DNA of 64,000 bases from Clostridia bacterium (GTDB lineage: Bacteria; Bacillota; Clostridia; Oscillospirales; Acutalibacteraceae): the NCBI GenBank assembly GCA_017467405.1, contig JAFTSH010000001.1:541542-605541 (forward strand), in the 5' to 3' direction. Each line of letters opens with the position of its first letter. Position 1 is the stretch's first letter. The position numbers and the translations under genes were made by a program. Positions 59,904 through 64,000 of this stretch are shown here, in pieces. The notes beneath the pieces are model-generated. The model was not told where the DNA came from. It ran no database searches and saw only the letters and a program-made list of their open reading frames with translations.

Positions 59904-61505
59904 TTATTTATCCGCATTGACTGCGACCGAGAAGTTTATAACGCCGTATGCGGAAAGATAACCTATTCCGCTGATATCCTCGTCGTATGCTATGAATCTG
60001 CTTTCCTTTACGAGGGGAATGAGCAAGGATTTCTCAAACAGATATTTTTCCGCCTCAAGGAGATAAGCGGCAACAACACCCTCTTCCTTGTTTTTGGCCG
60101 AAGAGAGGATAAGATCGTATTCAACGCTGTTATATCCGCAACGGTTTGCTGGAGAATCCGAAGAAAAGGCAGAGAGCACGGCTTTTGCGCTATGTGACAT
60201 ATTTCCTACCGGTATAATGGCAGCGTCAAAGGCGGATGACCCCATCGAGGAGTAAAGCTCGTCCTCGCTCATTGCCTTCATAGTAACCTTCATTCCGAAA
60301 TAACTTTGCCAACACTGAGCGATGGATTTGGCAGTCTGCTCAACCATGCTGTCCGAAACGAAGGCCAACGTTATTGAATCGGTTCCTCCGATAGTCGTAA
60401 GTTCACTCTTGAAAATCTCATCCAACTTCGTTTTGCCAACGTTGTCCTTCGATAGGGAAACGTTTGACGTATAACTTCCGTAGGTGTGTTTTCCGACGAT
60501 ATAAGAGGGGAGAACGATGCGGTCGGTAACCGAGAAGCCGTCCGAAAGATGGCGTGCAACCGTTTCCTTGTCAATGCTCTTGGCGAGACAGTCCCTTATG
60601 ATATCCGACGAGGTAAGGGTGCCGTTGGGTTTTAGCCACAGACACCAGGAGAGATATTCGTTTTCTTCGATTTTCAGCTCCTTCGTTACGGCCGAACGGT
60701 AGTATATGCGCTCAAGAACACCCGAATCAAGCTGATCCTCGGAAATATTGGTTACAAGATTTTTGGCTTCCATGTTGAAATAGAGAAGGACGGCGGCAGG
60801 CATCGCTTTTGCTTCTCCGACGTATGTGGTGCTTCGCGTAAGACGGAGAGATTGAGAGGAGGTGTCCTGCGACCAGCGGCGTACGTAGTACGGCCCGTTG
60901 CATATGATGTCATCCTTTGAAAGTCCGTATTTACCGGAGGTGGAAAGGAAAAACTCTTCCTTGCAGGGCATCGCAACGGGAAGCGAGAGACTGCGAAGAA
61001 AGTCGGGATCGGTATAATCAAGTTCGATAATAACGGTGCGGTCTCCCTCACGGCTGACGCCCAACTGCGATGCTTCGGCGGTGCCGTTGTGTACCAGCTC
61101 TGCGTTTTTGATACAATAAAGACTGTCTGCTGCGGGGGCGTCCGTTTCGGGAAGAAGAGCTCTGGTGATTCCGTAAACGAAATCCTGTGCAGTAAGCTCG
61201 GTTTCGTCACTCCACTTAAGTCCTTCGCGTAGGGTGAAGGTGTACCTTCTTCCGTTATCGGATACACTGTATTTTTCGGCAGCGCCGTACGTTACGGTTC
61301 CGTCAGGTTCGGTGCGCATCAACCCTTCAAACGCGTTGGTCACTACCATTATTTCAGACTGACTCTCAGCAAGCTGAGGATCTACGGTCACGGGGACGTT
61401 GTCAAGGCTGAAGGAGACGGTATAATCGTCAGCCGTGTCCGAAGTACAGGCACACAGCGAGAAAATGATTATAAAGGCAAGAAAAAGTGAAATCAGTCGT
61501 TTCAT
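59904..61505 (-). CDS. ABC transporter solute-binding lipoprotein (family 5, peptide type)
   Basis: A 533-residue lipoprotein (lipobox LCAC, Cys20) with the family-5 fold of OppA/DppA: VTVDPQLAESQSE, then FEGLMRTEPDGTVTYGAAEK, the family hallmark FTLREGLKWSDETELTAQDF and NGPYYVRRW. Such proteins bind peptides, nickel or other small solutes. No permease or ATPase gene is near. Start 61505 follows CGGAGAAG; the longer frame to 61520 contains that site. First gene of an operon with birA and a small membrane protein. Confidence 0.88.
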   Translation of the reverse strand: MKRLISLFLAFIIIFSLCACTSDTADDYTVSFSLDNVPVTVDPQLAESQSEIMVVTNAFEGLMRTEPDGTVTYGAAEKYSVSDNGRRYTFTLREGLKWSDETELTAQDFVYGITRALLPETDAPAADSLYCIKNAELVHNGTAEASQLGVSREGDRTVIIELDYTDPDFLRSLSLPVAMPCKEEFFLSTSGKYGLSKDDIICNGPYYVRRWSQDTSSQSLRLTRSTTYVGEAKAMPAAVLLYFNMEAKNLVTNISEDQLDSGVLERIYYRSAVTKELKIEENEYLSWCLWLKPNGTLTSSDIIRDCLAKSIDKETVARHLSDGFSVTDRIVLPSYIVGKHTYGSYTSNVSLSKDNVGKTKLDEIFKSELTTIGGTDSITLAFVSDSMVEQTAKSIAQCWQSYFGMKVTMKAMSEDELYSSMGSSAFDAAIIPVGNMSHSAKAVLSAFSSDSPANRCGYNSVEYDLILSSAKNKEEGVVAAYLLEAEKYLFEKSLLIPLVKESRFIAYDEDISGIGYLSAYGVINFSVAVNADK

Positions 61506-61538
61506 AGCTTCTCCGTACAATAATTAATAACTACGGTA

Positions 61539-61567
61539 ATTTTACCACAGAGATCAAATATATTCAA
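61539..61567 (-). promoter_or_regulatory. Promoter of the solute-binding protein-birA operon
   Basis: Minus strand: TTGAAT (61567-61562), 17 bases, TAAAAT (61544-61539). Confidence 0.68.
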
Positions 61568-61789
61568 CCGGTTTTTTACCGTAACCCGTGCCTTTGTGAT
61601 AAATTTTAAGTGAAACGACAAGGTCGACGTTGCTGAAAAATTCCGTTTCTACACAATAAATATCTTCTCGAATATGTGTGGCTTTTGAATATTGAGTCAA
61701 CTTTTTCGGCGAAATATGCACAAACGAGCGAAAATATACATAAATTTTGTATTATTATGCAGAAAATCGCTTAATTTTGATATAACCCC

Positions 61790-61818
61790 TTGACAAATCG
61801 GTCCAATGATCGCATAAT
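61790..61818 (+). promoter_or_regulatory. Promoter of argG
   Basis: TTGACA (61790-61795), 17 bases, CATAAT (61813-61818). The ARG-box-like GCATAATTATAC overlaps the -10, where ArgR/AhrC would repress. Confidence 0.75.
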
Positions 61819-61862
61819 TATACGCATAAAGACGAACTTCCGTCAGACAGGAGAGATAATAA

Positions 61863-63092
61863 ATGAATAAAAAAGAAATCAAAAAGGTCGTTCTGGCCTA
61901 CTCCGGAGGACTTGATACGTCGATAATCATTCCCTGGCTTAAAGAAAACTATAATAACTGCGAGGTCATCGCCGTTTCCGCCGACGTCGGACAGGGAACC
62001 GAGCTTGACGGCCTTGAGGAAAAAGCAATAAAGACCGGTGCATCCAAGCTTTACATCGAGGATCTTAAGAAGGAATTCGTAGACGATTACATTTTCCCCA
62101 CACTTAAGGCCAACGCCGTATACGAGGGCGACTATCTGCTTGGAACCTCGTTTGCTCGTCCCGTTATTGCAAAGAGGATCGTTGAAATCGCCCGCGCCGA
62201 GGGTGCCGACGCGATCTGCCATGGTTGTACCGGTAAGGGCAACGATCAGGTGCGCTTTGAGGTTACCATCAAGGCCTTTGCTCCCGATATGAAGATTATC
62301 GCTCCCTGGCGTGAGTGGGATATCAAGTCCCGCGATGAAGAGATCGACTACGCTGAGGCTCACAACATTCCTCTTAAGATAAACAGAGAAACCAACTATT
62401 CGAAGGATAAGAACCTTTGGCATCTTTCCCACGAGGGACTCGATCTTGAGGATCCCGCAAACGAACCCCAGTACAATAAGCCCGGCTTCCTTGAAATGGG
62501 CGTTTCTCCCGAAATGGCTCCCGATAAGCCCACCTATGTCAAGATCTCCTTTGAGAAGGGCGTTCCCGTCGCACTCGACGGTGTAAAGACCGACAGCGTT
62601 GCCATCGTTGAAAAGCTCAACGAGCTCGGCGGTGCCAACGGAATAGGACTTGCCGATCTCGTTGAGAACAGGCTTGTCGGAATGAAGAGCCGCGGAGTTT
62701 ACGAGACCCCCGGCGGAACGATTCTCTACAAGGCTCACAAGGTGCTTGAGACCATTACTCTTGACCGTGATACACAGCATTACAAGGAGCTTGTTGCTTC
62801 CAAGTTTGCCGAGCTTGTCTACAACGGTCTGTGGTTTACTCCGCTCAGAGAGGCTCTGTCAGCTTTCGTTGATAAGACTCAGGAAACCGTTACCGGTGAC
62901 GTCACCCTTAAGCTCTATAAGGGCAATCTCATCAACGCAGGTGTCACATCTCCCTATTCGCTTTACGACGAGGAGATTGCAACCTTCGACGAGGACGAGG
63001 TTTACGACCAGAAGGATGCTGAGGGCTTTATCAACCTCTTCGGACTTCCCGTTGCAGTTCTTGCCAAGAACAAGATCAAAAACGCCGACTAA
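61863..63092 (+). CDS. argG: Argininosuccinate synthase
   Basis: A 409-residue ligase joining citrulline and aspartate with ATP, the penultimate step of arginine synthesis. Seen: the N-type ATP motif [16 protein letters not shown] near residue 12, the block ATC-type [14 protein letters not shown], and [20 protein letters not shown]. Full length. It is not followed by argH in the window. ATG 61863 follows CAGGAGA. Likely repressed by an ArgR-type protein through the repeated motif upstream (inference). Confidence 0.97.
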   Translation: MNKKEIKKVVLAYSGGLDTSIIIPWLKENYNNCEVIAVSADVGQGTELDGLEEKAIKTGASKLYIEDLKKEFVDDYIFPTLKANAVYEGDYLLGTSFARPVIAKRIVEIARAEGADAICHGCTGKGNDQVRFEVTIKAFAPDMKIIAPWREWDIKSRDEEIDYAEAHNIPLKINRETNYSKDKNLWHLSHEGLDLEDPANEPQYNKPGFLEMGVSPEMAPDKPTYVKISFEKGVPVALDGVKTDSVAIVEKLNELGGANGIGLADLVENRLVGMKSRGVYETPGGTILYKAHKVLETITLDRDTQHYKELVASKFAELVYNGLWFTPLREALSAFVDKTQETVTGDVTLKLYKGNLINAGVTSPYSLYDEEIATFDEDEVYDQKDAEGFINLFGLPVAVLAKNKIKNAD

Positions 63093-63104
63093 GATCGGAT
63101 GCGT

Positions 63105-63136
63105 ACCGCTGCCGTACCTACGGCGGCGGTTTTTTG
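63105..63136 (+). terminator. Terminator of argG
   Basis: 10-base stem ACCGCTGCCG (63105-63114) with 63121-63130 (one wobble), then TTTTTT. Confidence 0.88.
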
Positions 63137-63161
63137 CGTCGGTCACAATGTCGTTGCGGAC

Positions 63162-63190
63162 TTGACAATTTCGGAAGATAAGGTTAGAAT
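63162..63190 (+). promoter_or_regulatory. Promoter of the cyclophilin gene
   Basis: TTGACA (63162-63167), 17 bases, TAGAAT (63185-63190). Confidence 0.78.
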
Positions 63191-63232
63191 GTCAGTTATT
63201 AAACGCCAATAATTATTTCGGAGGAATAAATT

Positions 63233-63967
63233 ATGCTTAAAAGATATTTAGCTCTTTTTATGGCTCTCGTTCTTTGCCTGACCATGCTCTGTGCCTGCTC
63301 GTCGGACGGGAATAATACCGGAGATGATGCCGGCAGCAAGGGTAACGATAACCCCGGTGTCAGCCGTTATACGACGGGAACGCTTGACGGCGTAACCTAT
63401 ACCGAAACTTCCGAGGTCACCGAATTTGTCAAGATCGAGATGGAAGACGGCGGTATAATGATTATCGAGCTCTATCCCGATAAGGCTCCCATTACTGCTG
63501 CAAACTATCAGAAATTAGTATCCAAAAAGTTTTACGACGGACTTATTTTTCACCGTGTTATAGAGGACTTTATGATTCAGGGCGGAGATCCCGACGGTGA
63601 CGGTACCGGTGGATCGGGCGAGAATATCAAGGGTGAGTTTGCGGCAAACGGTATCGAAAACCCCATCAAGCACGTTCGCGGCACTATTTCTATGGGACGT
63701 ACCGGTGATGACTACAATTCCGCTTCAAGCCAGTTCTTTATCTGCCAGAAGGAGTATGCCTACGGAAACGGAAAGTACGCCGCCTTCGGTATGATGATTG
63801 CAGGTTGGGATACCCTCGATGCAATCGCTACGACCCAGACCGTCGGCGAAAATGATCGTCCGCTGGTTGATCAGAAAATGCGCACCGTAAGATTTGTAAC
63901 CGTTACCCTTGAAGAAAGTTCGGAAGAAGCAGCTTCGGAGGAGCTATCCTCAATCGTATCTCAGTAA
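63233..63967 (+). CDS. Cyclophilin-type peptidyl-prolyl cis-trans isomerase lipoprotein
   Basis: A 244-residue lipoprotein (lipobox LCAC, Cys22) with a Gly/Asp/Asn linker and a cyclophilin domain from about residue 65: FHRVIEDFMIQGGDPDGDGT (catalytic Arg in FHR), SMGR, ASSQFFICQ, and YAAFGMMIAGWDTLDAI. It would speed proline isomerisation in proteins folding outside the membrane. The acidic C-terminal tail (EESSEEAASEELSS) is low-complexity. GGAGG lies 9 bases before ATG 63233. The downstream end of the window cuts off its terminator. Confidence 0.94.
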   Translation: MLKRYLALFMALVLCLTMLCACSSDGNNTGDDAGSKGNDNPGVSRYTTGTLDGVTYTETSEVTEFVKIEMEDGGIMIIELYPDKAPITAANYQKLVSKKFYDGLIFHRVIEDFMIQGGDPDGDGTGGSGENIKGEFAANGIENPIKHVRGTISMGRTGDDYNSASSQFFICQKEYAYGNGKYAAFGMMIAGWDTLDAIATTQTVGENDRPLVDQKMRTVRFVTVTLEESSEEAASEELSSIVSQ

Positions 63968-64000
63968 TTCTTACTACAGGCTGCGGTAAACGGTCCTGAC

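Larger units (their letters stand above)
61506..61862. other. Intergenic region before argG
   Basis: 357 AT-rich bases with no gene. It holds the divergent promoters of the solute-binding protein and argG. GTATTATTATGC (61749-61760) is the inverted form of GCATAATTATAC (61812-61823) at 11 of 12 bases. ATACA and TGTAT arms flank 61736-61752. Confidence 0.55.

Noticed and set aside
61818..62780. 320-codon minus-strand open frame opposite argG
   Set aside because: argG is unmistakable on the plus strand; the antisense frame would run across the argG promoter region.
1..64000. tRNA, rRNA or insertion-sequence genes
   Set aside because: Reading the intergenic regions on both strands showed no cloverleaf with CCA-type end, no rRNA sequence and no transposase frame.

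Overview
The window looks like the chromosome of a spore-forming, Gram-positive member of the Clostridia, most likely an uncultured gut or rumen organism of the Oscillospirales type. This rests on gene content and order: a ylxM-ffh-rpsP-khpA-rimM-trmD operon, a yqfC-yqfD-phoH-ybeY-era-yqzL-recO-mutS2-glyA-rarA run, spoIIID, strong Shine-Dalgarno sites (GGAGG and relatives) and textbook sigma-A promoters. No tRNA, rRNA, CRISPR array, insertion sequence or prophage gene was seen. The exact taxon is an inference.

Layout. 0.15-4.5 kb: an AraC regulator divergent from a secreted sialate O-acetylesterase-like protein, then an E2-like acyltransferase with an altered catalytic motif. 4.7-8.3 kb: the SRP/ribosome-maturation operon behind a perfect-consensus promoter. 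8.5-12.7 kb: HPr, an RlmI-like methyltransferase, an SGNH hydrolase, and a GH127-type beta-L-arabinofuranosidase with a LacI/CcpA-like operator. 12.9-15.6 kb: a teichoic-acid-type ABC exporter and a CDP-glycerol glycerophosphotransferase-like enzyme. 15.7-20.1 kb: an HAAS/DUF4097 pair, a surface protein and pyruvate kinase. 20.3-27.4 kb: two tandem copies of an AraC regulator plus sugar-binding-lipoprotein module without permeases, then a second surface protein. 27.5-30.7 kb: maf and an ECF sigma factor overlapping a membrane-anchored beta-propeller protein. 30.7-40.6 kb: the ten-gene minus-strand housekeeping and sporulation run. 40.7-41.5 kb: a small Cys-rich membrane protein and yjbQ.

41.5-57.9 kb holds the most unusual feature: seven tandem paralogues, all on the minus strand, encoding proteins of about 700-800 residues with two pectate-lyase-type right-handed beta-helix units each. 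Six are lipoproteins. The sixth in coordinate order has no export signal. Each gene has its own promoter with an exact 17-base spacer, and most have their own hairpin terminator, so the array appears to be a set of separately transcribed units rather than an operon.

58.1-64 kb: spoIIID behind a candidate sigma-E promoter, two small membrane proteins, birA, a family-5 solute-binding lipoprotein, argG with a repeated ARG-box-like motif, and a cyclophilin lipoprotein.

Taken together the accessory genes (esterase, arabinofuranosidase, SGNH hydrolase, solute-binding proteins with AraC regulators, beta-helix lipoproteins, surface proteins with carbohydrate-binding-like domains) point to a cell surface devoted to plant or host polysaccharide. 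Substrates are inferred from families, not shown. Start codons were chosen from ribosome binding sites where these disagreed with the longest reading frame.
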